DNA of 64,000 nt from Lachnospiraceae bacterium. Its GTDB lineage: Bacteria > Bacillota > Clostridia > Lachnospirales > Lachnospiraceae. Below are positions 35,879-44,997 of this stretch, in pieces. The position numbers and the translations under genes are program-made. The DNA lies in NCBI GenBank assembly GCA_900772845.1, contig CAAGSD010000084.1:1-64000 (forward strand), in the 5' to 3' direction. The stretch's first letter is position 1; each line of letters begins with the position of its first letter. The notes below the pieces were generated by a model. The model saw only the letters and a list, made by a program, of their open reading frames with translations, was not told where the DNA came from and ran no database searches.

Positions 35879-36331
35879 ATGGTAGAAAAAATAAAAGCAC
35901 TGTGGGTCAAGTATGAAGAGATCATCGCATACCTGATCGTAGGCGGACTGACCACGGTCGTATCCTGGGCAGCAAAATTCCTGGCAAACTTCCTGTTATT
36001 TGATAACACGATGTTTCCCACACCTTTCCAGAATGTTGTATTAAGTATTATCAACTGGACGGCGGGTGTCATTTTTGCATATTTCACCAATCGTAAATTT
36101 GTATTCAAGAGCAATGCTCCGATGTTGTCTGAGGCACCGAAATTCGTACTTTCCAGAGTATCCACACTGATCCTGGATATGGTAGTGATGCAGGTACTGA
36201 CCGCAATCGGCGTAAATCTGCTGGTAGCAACCCTGATTTCCGCAGTTCTGGTCATCATCGGCAACTATGTATTCAGTAAGCTGTTTGTATTCAACAAGAA
36301 AAAAGACGGCGAGGCAGAAGAGGCAAAATAA
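35879..36331 (+). CDS. GtrA family membrane protein
   Basis: 150 residues with four predicted helices. The family features are YLIVGGLTTVVSW at the start, FAYFTNRKFVF after helix 2, and VFSKLFVF at the end. GtrA proteins are thought to move lipid-linked sugars across the membrane or otherwise aid cell-surface glycosylation. The start at 35879 follows GAGG by 6 nt; the ATG four codons upstream overlaps that site. No glycosyltransferase is adjacent, so the partner is unknown. Confidence 0.88.
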   Translation: MVEKIKALWVKYEEIIAYLIVGGLTTVVSWAAKFLANFLLFDNTMFPTPFQNVVLSIINWTAGVIFAYFTNRKFVFKSNAPMLSEAPKFVLSRVSTLILDMVVMQVLTAIGVNLLVATLISAVLVIIGNYVFSKLFVFNKKKDGEAEEAK

Positions 36332-36344
36332 GAATCATAAGATG

Positions 36345-36384
36345 AAAAGCGTCAGTCCCGGCAAATGTCGGTTCTGGCGCTTTT
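36345..36384. terminator. Terminator after the gtrA-like gene
   Basis: AAAAGCGTCAG and CTGGCGCTTTT pair around an inner CGGC/GTCG helix. A-run and T-run at the two ends allow termination in both directions, for the gtrA-like gene and for the convergent XRE gene. Confidence 0.8.
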
Positions 36385-36408
36385 GTGTATTATAAGATAT
36401 TTTTAAAA

Positions 36409-36654
36409 TTATTCATCGGAGACTTTATATAAAATAATATCTCCGGGGTTACAATCTAAGATATAACAAATTCTGGCAAGCACATCAGCATCTATTTTTT
36501 CAACATGTCCCTGATACCATTTATTTATTACTTCAAATCGAGTGTTCGTAGCTCTGGCAAGAGCGTTTCTGGTTACTCCTCGTTCTTCCATTAATTCTTT
36601 CAAATGAATTTCTATATGTCCATATTCTTTCATAGAAAAAACTACATTCTGCAT
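36409..36654 (-). CDS. XRE/Cro-type transcriptional regulator
   Basis: 81 residues, essentially one helix-turn-helix domain: LKELMEERGVTRNALARATN, then NKWYQGHVEKIDADVLARIC, ending in CNPGDIILY. This is the short YozG-like Cro/CI type. AGGAG lies 5 nt before the chosen start; the longer frame adds an unlikely hydrophobic stretch. It is divergent from the acyltransferase/ligase cassette that begins at 36813, so it may control that cassette; this is inferred from position only. Confidence 0.88.
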   Translation of the reverse strand: MQNVVFSMKEYGHIEIHLKELMEERGVTRNALARATNTRFEVINKWYQGHVEKIDADVLARICYILDCNPGDIILYKVSDE

Positions 36655-36812
36655 AATGACTCCTGAGTTTATAAGATAATTTATAAAAATTACGCTATAT
36701 AACAATACTATGAAAAAAGTAACAGCTTGACGAATTACATATATATAGTTACTCTGTAAATAGTAATTAGACAAAGAATAGGTTATTTTGATACGAATGA
36801 GGAGAAAATGTA

Positions 36813-37691
36813 ATGAAATACTGGAATAACTGGTTTTTTAAGTATCTTACAGGTAATGATCCGCTAAAAACCATATCTGTTTTCGGTATTCATTTCAGAA
36901 GAATTATTTATCCCATCCTTCGGCGACTGGATGAAAAAATGTCCGGAATGAAAAAGGTTGTTGTAAGTATGGGAGAACTTCCTAAGGGACCTAAAATTTA
37001 TGCGGCAACACATACATATTCTGCCGAAGATGTGGAATTTGCAATTTCAACAGCAGGAGAATCGGTTTATCTGATGACAAATGGGAGATTGGAATTACTG
37101 TATGATGTGGAAGGAATCGCCATGTGGTTGGCTGGGGTAATACTGGTAGACCGATATGATAAGGAAAACCGGACAGCGGCATTGCGTAAGGCGGAAAGAG
37201 TATTAGGACACGGTGGAAATATATTGATATTTCCGGAAGGGGTCTGGAACATGAGTCCCAATCTGATTGTTCGAAAACTGTATTCCGGAATTTGGAAAAT
37301 GGCATGTAGCACGAAAGCTCCCGTCATACCGGTAGCTACCATGATTTATGAAGGAACTATGTATATTAGTCGTGGAAAAGCTATGGATATCTCACAATAT
37401 ACAAGAGATAAAGGTCTGCAATTACTGCGTGATGAACTGGCCACAATGAAATATGAAATTATGGAGAAGTATGGGAAGATAACCAGAGAAGAATTGTTGA
37501 AAGGGATGTCCCCGGAACAATATTGGAATAAACATATTGAAGATTATATCAAAACGCAGGTTATATACGAGCGTGAAGAAGAGGAAAAGGCTCATTACAT
37601 GGATAGAGATGATATTGAGCAACAGGAGGCTTTTAAGTACAGAGAACAGCTTATTCCATCATTGCAGAATGCCTTTTTGTTTAGAAAGTAA
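36813..37691 (+). CDS. PlsC-like 1-acylglycerol-3-phosphate acyltransferase family protein
   Basis: 292 residues. The acyltransferase motifs are ATHTYSAEDVEF (block I) and FPEGVWN (block III, FPEGxxx). Block I reads H-x4-E or H-x5-D rather than the classic H-x4-D, so the catalytic geometry may differ. A region near VEGIAMWLAGVILVDRYD corresponds to block II. The C-terminal ~90 residues are charged and not part of the core. Such enzymes move acyl chains to hydroxyl groups of lipids or other small molecules at the membrane. It is the first gene of an AT-rich cassette with a membrane acyltransferase and two adenylate-forming ligases. Confidence 0.75.
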   Translation: MKYWNNWFFKYLTGNDPLKTISVFGIHFRRIIYPILRRLDEKMSGMKKVVVSMGELPKGPKIYAATHTYSAEDVEFAISTAGESVYLMTNGRLELLYDVEGIAMWLAGVILVDRYDKENRTAALRKAERVLGHGGNILIFPEGVWNMSPNLIVRKLYSGIWKMACSTKAPVIPVATMIYEGTMYISRGKAMDISQYTRDKGLQLLRDELATMKYEIMEKYGKITREELLKGMSPEQYWNKHIEDYIKTQVIYEREEEEKAHYMDRDDIEQQEAFKYREQLIPSLQNAFLFRK

Positions 37692-37713
37692 GAAATGAAA
37701 AGGAATACAAAGG

Positions 37714-38819
37714 ATGAATAATTCCAACAGAGAAGTTAATGGGCGAAAAAATTTTATAGATAACATCAGATCATTATGCGTCTATTCTCTCTTTATATGG
37801 CATGCAAGCGAAGTATTTCATTGCAAAGAAGGTTTCTATATAGAAGGAGAGAAAAGTCTTTTTTTGACAATCGTTTATAATCTGGCAAGCCCGGGTTTGA
37901 TGGCGATTTTGTTTTTTACCGCTGGGGTATCTTCTATGCTTAGCTTGAAAAAGAGGACGATTCGTGAATTTTATCAGAATCGGATGCAAAAGATTGTGAT
38001 ACCTGGCGTGATGGGCGTGTTATTCTGGGTTCCTATACAATCATATTTTACGATGAAAAATCATTTTGATTATACAGGAAACTTTTTAAGTGCCTGGTGG
38101 TATTTTTATTCGCATATAAGTTCAAATTTTTACGGATATGATGGCAGTTTTTCACCATCGCAGTTATGGTTTTTACTTTATCTTGGGACGTATGTAATTT
38201 TGTCATACCCGGTCATTCGGAGGTTGCTAAGTAAGCCAGGGGAACTTTCTAATAAAGAGATTGTGTCATGGAAAAGTATCCTTTTATTAGTGATACTGAA
38301 TTGGATATTAAGTTACGGAACAACAGAGGAGACCTATCTGGCATTTGGACTATTTTTTTATTAGGGTTACTTTTATATGATAATCAACCATTTTATGAAT
38401 TTACAAGGAAGTATTGGAAGACATTCAGTGTGTCTGCTTTTTTTATAAGTGTTATTGCATCAATTACGTTAGTAATTACTCGTGATATGGAGATAGTGAC
38501 AGTAAGCTATGCTATATGCAGAATGATATGGTCAACAGCGCGTGTATCAGTTGTATTAGCAGCTATGGGAGCAGGGCAGATTTGGATGGATGGAAATGGG
38601 AAATTACTCAAATGGCTTTCAAACAACTCATTTAACTTTTATTTTCTGCACATGCAGCTTTTGATTATTGTGGCATATTATGTAGTCACCTATTTAGCAG
38701 TATCGGCAGGTGTACAGTGGATTGCTATTTTACTGGCATCCTCAGTACTGACAACTATTGTTAATGAAGTGATGAAAAGGGTTCCTGTTTTTCAATGGTT
38801 ATATGGGCTGAGACGATGA
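37714..38819 (+). pseudogene. Acyltransferase-3-like membrane protein, frameshifted at a T7 tract
   Basis: The first part (37714-38364) has the acyltransferase 3 (OafA/YrhL-like) start FIDNIRSLCVYSLFIWHA, in place of the usual LRGIAxLxVxxxH, followed by several helices. The second part (to 38819, in the -1 frame) continues with GLLLYDNQPFYEF, more helices and the conserved end SNNSFNFYFLH. The break falls at CTATTTTTTTATTAG near 38350. With eight T instead of seven the frame runs on as GLFFLLGLLLYD. The protein is therefore complete apart from one missing base. It may be a recent mutation, a sequencing error, or a phase-variable or slippage-decoded gene. It lies 22 bp after the PlsC-like gene. 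Confidence 0.78.
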
Positions 38820-38858
38820 CATGAGATTTCATAAAAATACTTACAAGGAGAAATACCT

Positions 38859-38939
38859 ATGACAAAAGAATTATCCGGTTATCCTTCAATCGATAAGCCA
38901 TCGGAATACAGATGCTTTGCGATACTATGGCTACATTAA
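38859..38939 (+). pseudogene. Duplicated 5' end of the adenylate-forming ligase gene
   Basis: The sequence GGAG-N8-ATGACAAAAGAATTATC followed by codons for MTKELSGYPSIDKP repeats the start of the gene at 39091 (MTKEELSGYPSIDKP), including its ribosome-site region. Homology ends abruptly after the proline codon and the frame stops 12 codons later. The 150 bp that follow include pieces of unassigned open frame (for example RYYGYIKMGVNGRIF). This looks like the scar of a tandem gene of which only the first ~14 codons remain. Confidence 0.75.
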
Positions 38940-39090
38940 GATGGGAGTTAATGGAAGGATATTTAAAAATAACGAATGAAAAATCCGTGATTTATGGGAG
39001 AGACAATTTATAAATATACTTGCAGACGAATAACTAAAACTTACAAATCATCAATAAGTTATAAACAGAAGAATAAAGGGAGAATCACCT

Positions 39091-40824
39091 ATGACAAAAG
39101 AAGAATTATCCGGTTATCCATCAATTGATAAACCATGGCTTCAATATTACAGCGAAGAAGCAATCCAGTCCTGCGAACCACAGTGCACGGCGTATGAATT
39201 GGTTTACCGGAATAACAAGAATTATCCTCGGGATATAGCGCTGAATTATTTCGGATACAAGATTACTTATGGAGAATTATTTGAAAAAATAGATATGGTA
39301 GCAAATGCTTTTTACGCAGCAGGGGTGCGTAAAAATGATGTAGTAATTTTTTGCATGGTAAATATGCCGGAAACTGTATACAGTCTATATGCATTAAATA
39401 AACTCGGGGCTGTTGTGAATCTGGTGGATCTTCGTACTAATGAACAGCAAATGCAGACGTATGTGCAGGAGTGTAATGCCCAATATGTACTTACCGTGGA
39501 TTTTGCCTATCCTGTAATAGAAAAGGCACTACGGGGAAGTCATATAAAGAAAATAATTGTAGTATCCCCCGGTGAATCATTAAAAGGAATTAAGAAAGCT
39601 GCTTATAGTATCAAAACATTTGGAAATAAGGTAGACAAGCATGCTCTTTCCTGGAAAAATTTCGTAAGACTCGGGAAGGACGGACAGGCAAAAACAGCAA
39701 AATATGAAAAAGAGAAATGCTTTATTATTGCTCATACAGGTGGTACAACGGGAATTCCAAAAGGGGTTATGCTTTCAGATGATAATATCAATTCGGTAGC
39801 ACATGGATATCAATATTTAGGCATCCCTTTTAGAAGGCAGCATAAGTATTTTAATGATCTTCCGCCTTTTATTATATATGGTTTGACATTGGCGATACAT
39901 ACGACATTATGTTATGGATTGCAAGTGATTTTATATCCTGTATTTGATTCTAAAAACTTTCCCAATGAATTTGTGAAATATCGACCAAATCATTTTTCTG
40001 CATTATCTGATCATTTAAAATATTTGGCGGAAAGTAAAAAGACGCAGAAAATGGATCTGTCTTTTCTCATATCAGCAGGTGTGGGAGGAGATTCGCTAAA
40101 TACAGTAATGGAAGAAAAAGTAAATGGATTTTTAAGACAGCACCATTGCTCATATGAGGTATGTAAAGGGTATGGAATGACAGAATTGGCAGCAACTGCA
40201 GTTATCAGTACTCCGAAAGCAAATGCTATTGGCAGTGTGGGAATTCCGTTTGTTCATAATACGGTAAAAATTGTGGATATGGATACAAATGAAGAATTAT
40301 CATATGGAAAAGTAGGGGAAATTTTGATATCCAGTCCATCCATTATGCTTGGTTACTATAAAAATCAAGAAGCGACCCAAGAAATCATTACGTTGGATGA
40401 GACAGGAAAAAAATGGATACGCACCGGTGATCTGGGATATATCAACAAAGATGGACTACTGTTTCATCAGGGAAGGATTCGAAGAATTTATCTTACAGCA
40501 GTAGACGGGCAGCCGGCAAAGATTTTTCCTAATCTGGTAGAAGAAGCTATTAAATCAGCAGTCCCTGTGGAGGATTGTACGGTTGTTGCAAGATGCAAAC
40601 AAAATAGTGCCTACTATGAAGCCGTAGCGTATGTAATCTTAAAAGACGAAGCCATGACTATGGAGCAGGTGCGGTGTAATGATTTGCTCCGGAGAATCTG
40701 CAAGGATAAAGTACCGACCTATATGTGTCCGGTAGAGTATCGATATGTAAAAGAATTTCCACATACCCCAATTGGCAAAGTAGATTTTCGGAAGTTGGAA
40801 GAGATGGCTGCACTCGGTAGATAA
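39091..40824 (+). CDS. Adenylate-forming (AMP-dependent) ligase 1
   Basis: 577 residues of the ANL superfamily (acyl-CoA synthetase/NRPS adenylation type). Core motifs are the phosphate loop HTGGTTGIPKG near residue 215, YGMTELAATAV, RTGDLGYINKDG and the C-terminal GKVDFRKLEE with the catalytic lysine, all apparently functional. It would activate a carboxylic acid, probably a fatty acid, as its acyl-AMP. No carrier protein or thiolation domain is fused or adjacent. The ribosome site is GGGAG. It precedes ligase 2 by 26 bp. The substrate is unknown. Confidence 0.85.
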   Translation: MTKEELSGYPSIDKPWLQYYSEEAIQSCEPQCTAYELVYRNNKNYPRDIALNYFGYKITYGELFEKIDMVANAFYAAGVRKNDVVIFCMVNMPETVYSLYALNKLGAVVNLVDLRTNEQQMQTYVQECNAQYVLTVDFAYPVIEKALRGSHIKKIIVVSPGESLKGIKKAAYSIKTFGNKVDKHALSWKNFVRLGKDGQAKTAKYEKEKCFIIAHTGGTTGIPKGVMLSDDNINSVAHGYQYLGIPFRRQHKYFNDLPPFIIYGLTLAIHTTLCYGLQVILYPVFDSKNFPNEFVKYRPNHFSALSDHLKYLAESKKTQKMDLSFLISAGVGGDSLNTVMEEKVNGFLRQHHCSYEVCKGYGMTELAATAVISTPKANAIGSVGIPFVHNTVKIVDMDTNEELSYGKVGEILISSPSIMLGYYKNQEATQEIITLDETGKKWIRTGDLGYINKDGLLFHQGRIRRIYLTAVDGQPAKIFPNLVEEAIKSAVPVEDCTVVARCKQNSAYYEAVAYVILKDEAMTMEQVRCNDLLRRICKDKVPTYMCPVEYRYVKEFPHTPIGKVDFRKLEEMAALGR

Positions 40825-40849
40825 AGATGTAAGAGGAGAATACTAAGTT

Positions 40850-42538
40850 ATGAGCGAAACGATTAAACAGACAGGCTATCCGTCCAAATTAAGATTGCAT
40901 GAGAAAGATGCTACTTTTTTTCAGAAATATCCGGTGATTCCCGGATGCAGTATTTTTTCTTTAATCAAATATACAAGTAGAAAGTATAGAAAAGAAATTG
41001 CAGTAGAAGATGTAGGTAAGAAGATCAGCTTTGAAAGATTAATTGAAAATGCACAGATATTAGCAAGATCATTGTATCGTATTGGATTACAAAAAGGTGA
41101 TATTCTTACGATGGTTGTACCAAATTGTCATCAGGGAATAGAGCTTTTCTTAGCAGCAAACAGTATAGGAGTTATAGTTACTTTTTTGAATTCACATGCA
41201 ACAGTGCAAGAAGTGGAACGCTACTTAAAAATGTATGGAAGTTCTGTTCTTGTGAAGGAAAAATACACAGAAGAGGATAAAAAGCTTTTGTGTGGAGAAG
41301 GAAACACCAGATGTATTATTACATTGGAGCAGATGCCAGCTCAACATGCCGAAAATGCTGTAATTTCATATGAATCATTGTCAAACAGGAAGTCAAAAGG
41401 GATACAAAGAAGCATTGGAATAAAAAATTGTGAGGCGATGATTTTATATACAAGTGGAACAACAGGAAATCCTAAGTCAGTGGTATTAACAAATAAGAAT
41501 ATTATAGCAACCGCTATCTATTTAAAAAATTCTTCCCATGTAACCCAACAATCCGGAGAAAAAAGTCTGGTATGTGTTCCTTTTTGTTATCCTTATGGAT
41601 TTGTGACAAGTGTATTAATGTCTTTATTATGTGGGAGAACGGTTATAATTGGCCCGGATATTTCCAAAGATACAATTGCAGACTTTTATATGCAATCACC
41701 TAATATTATATTCGGAAGCCCGGCGCTCCTGGAATTGACTATGCGAAATATTCCGGACAACATGGATTTATCAAGTGTAGAGACATTTATTTCCGGTGGA
41801 GATTTTTTGAATGAACAAATGGCAAAGCGAGCAATCTGCTTTTTTAGAGAGCACAACTGCAAAGAAGTAGAGATTATAAATGGCTCAGGAAATGCAGAGA
41901 CATGTGGTGGAAATACAAACGCATATGGCTGTAATGTTCCTTTTTTAAGCGTAGGAAAGCCTTTTTATGGTGTGAGTGCTATTGTAGTCAATGAAAATAT
42001 GGAAGAATTACCTTATGAACAGGAAGGGATGCTCTGTATCTCCGGAAAGAATGTATTTAAGGAGTACTATGGAAATCCTGAGCTCACCAGACAGTCAAAG
42101 TTTAGATATCAAGGTAAAGAATATTTCAAGACGGGAACGAACGGAAGACTTCTTTTAGATGGCAGCTTTGAATTAACTGGGAGATCATCGAGATTTTATA
42201 TTATTTCTACACTTAACAAGGTATATTGTGATCATGTGCAAATGGCACTAAATACAATCGAAGGAATAGAATCTGCTGCAGTAGTAAAACATCCGGATTC
42301 GAAATGGCTTTATGTGGGACACGCATTTATTATTTTGAATGATAAAACAATGACAAGTGAGCGCATAATAAAGGAATTACAAAAAGAGAGAAAAACATTC
42401 AATGGCGAGGTTATTCAACTAAAGGAGTATGAAATCCCTAAATATTTTACTGTAGTTGAGAAGTTTCCAAGGACAAAGGCTGATAAGATTGATTATATGG
42501 AGCTAGAAAAAGAGTCATTATCAATATATGGCGAATAG
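40850..42538 (+). CDS. Adenylate-forming ligase 2, with a divergent active site
   Basis: 562 residues of the same superfamily, but with changed motifs. The phosphate loop is YTSGTTGNPKS, with Ser in place of the usual Gly. The hinge motif is KTGTNGRLLLDG, with Thr in place of the Asp that normally binds the ribose. The later GR motif is GRSSRFYII, without the usual Asp. A lysine remains near the C-terminus (KADKIDYMELE). It may be a weakly active or non-adenylating partner of ligase 1, or bind another ligand. It is low-GC like its neighbour and ends the cassette; a terminator follows at 42572. Confidence 0.8.
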   Translation: MSETIKQTGYPSKLRLHEKDATFFQKYPVIPGCSIFSLIKYTSRKYRKEIAVEDVGKKISFERLIENAQILARSLYRIGLQKGDILTMVVPNCHQGIELFLAANSIGVIVTFLNSHATVQEVERYLKMYGSSVLVKEKYTEEDKKLLCGEGNTRCIITLEQMPAQHAENAVISYESLSNRKSKGIQRSIGIKNCEAMILYTSGTTGNPKSVVLTNKNIIATAIYLKNSSHVTQQSGEKSLVCVPFCYPYGFVTSVLMSLLCGRTVIIGPDISKDTIADFYMQSPNIIFGSPALLELTMRNIPDNMDLSSVETFISGGDFLNEQMAKRAICFFREHNCKEVEIINGSGNAETCGGNTNAYGCNVPFLSVGKPFYGVSAIVVNENMEELPYEQEGMLCISGKNVFKEYYGNPELTRQSKFRYQGKEYFKTGTNGRLLLDGSFELTGRSSRFYIISTLNKVYCDHVQMALNTIEGIESAAVVKHPDSKWLYVGHAFIILNDKTMTSERIIKELQKERKTFNGEVIQLKEYEIPKYFTVVEKFPRTKADKIDYMELEKESLSIYGE

Positions 42539-42571
42539 AAAATTATTTTAACATGGAAAAGTATATAATCA

Positions 42572-42605
42572 AAAAGGAGTCGGATTTTTGTACCGGCTCC
42601 TTTTA
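42572..42605. terminator. Bidirectional terminator between ligase 2 and the M42 peptidase
   Basis: AAAAGGAGTCGG and CCGGCTCCTTTT form an 11-12-bp stem with flanking A and T runs, between two convergent genes. Confidence 0.85.
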
Positions 42606-42615
42606 GTAAGTATTA

Positions 42616-43650
42616 TTATGCCAGATAAGCCTTCAACAATTCCAGAGTTGCGGCAACGGCATCCTTATGGGAACGTTCGTAGCCGTGGGATGCGTAGACG
42701 CCGGGGCCGATAAGGCCGTGTCTGGCGTCGATACCGGCACTTAATGCGGCATCAGCATCGGAGCCGTAGTAAGGGTAGACATCTGCGGCGTAGTCGATAT
42801 GATTGTCCTTTGCGGCCTGAATCAGGCCCTTGACTACATCATAATGATAAGGTCCGTGGCCATCCTTCACGCAGATGGATACCTGACGATCCGTGCATTC
42901 CAGCCCTTCTCCGACACAGCCCATATCTACAGACAGCAGTTCTTCCACATCTTCGGGAACGGAAGCGCAGGCACCGTGGCCGACTTCCTCAAATACGGTA
43001 ATGTGCTGATAAACTTTACGGGACAGCTTCAGATCCTCGTCTTTTACATATTTTGCAAAACCTAATAAAATAGCGGTACTGAGTTTGTCATCCAGGAAAC
43101 GGCTCTTGATGTAGCCGGATTCTGTGATGCGGGTCCGGGGATCCATGCAGACGAAGGAACCGTTTTCGATGCCCAGTGCTTTTACGTCCTCTTTGGAAGA
43201 TACCTTTTCATCAAGCAGGACTTCCACGGAATCAAAAGTACGCTCGGACTTCTGGTAATCGCCGTTGACATGGATGGAAGCATCCGTAAGCTGTACGGTA
43301 CCTTCATATACCTTGCCGTCCAGCGTGTAGATATGGCAGTTCTCGGTCTCGATATTGTTGGCATTTAAACCGCCGACCTTGGTCAGGCGGAGACGGCCGT
43401 TGCTTTTGATCTCTGCTACCATGCCGCCCAGGGTGTCTACGTGAGCCATGGTCAGAACAGCGTTGCCTTTACCGCCGATCTCTACGAAGACACCGCCTTT
43501 TTTGGTCTTCACAGGCTTGTAGCCGAGGCGTTTGTATTCCTCACAGAGGTAATCCGTTACTTTTTCGGTGAAGCCGGAAGGACTGTCGATGGCCAGCAAG
43601 GCTTCTGCCTGTTTTAAGATATATTCGATGTATTTCTTTTCTTTTTTCAT
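42616..43650 (-). CDS. M42 family metallopeptidase (glutamyl aminopeptidase type)
   Basis: 344 residues. Metal and catalytic residues are seen in MAHVDTLGG, RFLDDKLSTA, VFEEVGHGA and SVDMGCVG, the standard M42 series for two zinc or cobalt ions. These cytoplasmic enzymes form dodecameric particles and remove N-terminal residues from peptides. The gene lies 28 bp upstream of no minus-strand partner other than mtnN on its 5' side, so mtnN and this gene may be co-transcribed. Length and motifs are complete. Confidence 0.9.
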   Translation of the reverse strand: MKKEKKYIEYILKQAEALLAIDSPSGFTEKVTDYLCEEYKRLGYKPVKTKKGGVFVEIGGKGNAVLTMAHVDTLGGMVAEIKSNGRLRLTKVGGLNANNIETENCHIYTLDGKVYEGTVQLTDASIHVNGDYQKSERTFDSVEVLLDEKVSSKEDVKALGIENGSFVCMDPRTRITESGYIKSRFLDDKLSTAILLGFAKYVKDEDLKLSRKVYQHITVFEEVGHGACASVPEDVEELLSVDMGCVGEGLECTDRQVSICVKDGHGPYHYDVVKGLIQAAKDNHIDYAADVYPYYGSDADAALSAGIDARHGLIGPGVYASHGYERSHKDAVAATLELLKAYLA

Positions 43651-43678
43651 AGCATTTGTCCGCCTTTTTTACATTCCT

Positions 43679-44377
43679 TTAGATCCGGGGCATCATAGCC
43701 TCTACCAGCTTGGCAGAGTGGAGCGCTGCGGCCTTTTCAAAGGTAGGATAATCCATCTCGGCGCTGTCATCGGCCTTGTCGGAAATGGCACGGATGATGA
43801 CAAAAGGAATGTTGTTCAGGTAAGCACCGTGTGCAATGGAAGCACCTTCCATCTCGGCACAGTCACCATGGAATTCTTTGATCAAGCGTTCTTTTACGTC
43901 CTTACTGGAGATAAACTGGTCACCGCTGACCACACGTCCGGTATGAACATGAATGTCCGGATTGACTTCCTGACAGGTAGAAGTGGCAACTTCGATCAGA
44001 TGCTCATCTGCAAGGAATTCCCGGCAGCCCAGCTGAGGAACTTCCCCGGGCTTGTAACCGAAAATAGTGGCGTCTACATCATGGTGCAGGGCATCCTTGG
44101 AGATCAGGATGTCTCCAATGTCCAAAGAAGCATTCAGGGAGCCTGCCACGCCGGTATTGATGATAGCAGTGACATGGAAGAGGTCAGCCAGTATCTGTAC
44201 ACAGAGAGCGGCGTTTACTTTGCCGACACCGCTGCGGACAATGATTACGGGGGTGCCGTTCAGGGTACCCTCGTGGAATTCCATATTTGCTTTGGTAGTG
44301 ATATTCGTGGTGGTCATGTGAGCTTTGAGAGTCTCTACTTCCAGCTCCATGGCACCGATAATTCCGATTTTTTTCAT
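43679..44377 (-). CDS. mtnN: 5'-methylthioadenosine/S-adenosylhomocysteine nucleosidase
   Basis: 232 residues. The PNP/UDP phosphorylase fold is shown by IGIIGAMELEVETL, VRSGVGKVNAALC, INTGVAGSL, and the catalytic segments AEMEGASIAHGAY and RAISDKADDSA, whose Asp is the general acid. It releases adenine from S-adenosylhomocysteine and methylthioadenosine. It lies 36 bp downstream of luxS, the next enzyme of the activated methyl cycle, so together they turn S-adenosylhomocysteine into homocysteine and DPD, the AI-2 precursor. Confidence 0.96.
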   Translation of the reverse strand: MKKIGIIGAMELEVETLKAHMTTTNITTKANMEFHEGTLNGTPVIIVRSGVGKVNAALCVQILADLFHVTAIINTGVAGSLNASLDIGDILISKDALHHDVDATIFGYKPGEVPQLGCREFLADEHLIEVATSTCQEVNPDIHVHTGRVVSGDQFISSKDVKERLIKEFHGDCAEMEGASIAHGAYLNNIPFVIIRAISDKADDSAEMDYPTFEKAAALHSAKLVEAMMPRI

Positions 44378-44412
44378 GAGTTTTTCCTGTTCTTTCTTAC
44401 AATAATTTAATT

Positions 44413-44892
44413 CTATTCTGGATATACCAGACGGCTGTCATCGATGTTGTACAGCACGTTGTCGAGGTAACGTTTTGCCAGATAGTTGGCCATGCCCAGA
44501 TTCATATCCAGATAGTTACCGCAGTCTTTGGGAGAAGCACCGGGTACCTCGCCTTTGTAGTCACGGATGAATTCGAACATTTCGACCATCAGGGGAACGA
44601 TATCTTTAGAGGAAAGGTCACCGGCCAGCAGCAGGTAGAAGCCGGTACGGCATCCCATGGGACCGAAGTAGACGGTCTTGTCCTTGTATTCCGGATGATT
44701 GCGCAGGAAAGTGGCACCCAGATGCTCGATGGTGTGTACTTCTGCGGTATTCATTACAGGCTCTTCGTTGGGGCTGGTCATACGCAGGTCGAAGGTGGTG
44801 ATGACTTCTGCACCGATGTGATCCTTGCGGGATACATAGACACCGGGCTGAAGCTTGATATGGTCAATGGTGAAGCTTGCTATTTTTTCCAT
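44413..44892 (-). CDS. luxS: S-ribosylhomocysteine lyase (AI-2 synthase)
   Basis: 159 residues. The metal ligands His53 and His57 are in VHTIEHLGA, and Cys124 is in PKDCGNY; the catalytic Cys81 is in PMGCRTGFY. The enzyme cleaves S-ribosylhomocysteine to homocysteine and 4,5-dihydroxy-2,3-pentanedione. The start at 44892 follows GGAGA by 5 nt; a long upstream frame is rejected as unlike any LuxS. It forms a two-gene unit with mtnN and is divergent from the cupin gene. Confidence 0.97.
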   Translation of the reverse strand: MEKIASFTIDHIKLQPGVYVSRKDHIGAEVITTFDLRMTSPNEEPVMNTAEVHTIEHLGATFLRNHPEYKDKTVYFGPMGCRTGFYLLLAGDLSSKDIVPLMVEMFEFIRDYKGEVPGASPKDCGNYLDMNLGMANYLAKRYLDNVLYNIDDSRLVYPE

Positions 44893-44997
44893 GATATTCT
44901 CCATTCTACGCACATATGGCGTTTTTACAATTGCGCTTTTTCTCTGCATAGTATACACTAATTTGATAGAAAAAGGAATAGCCGGAGGGATAAGAGT

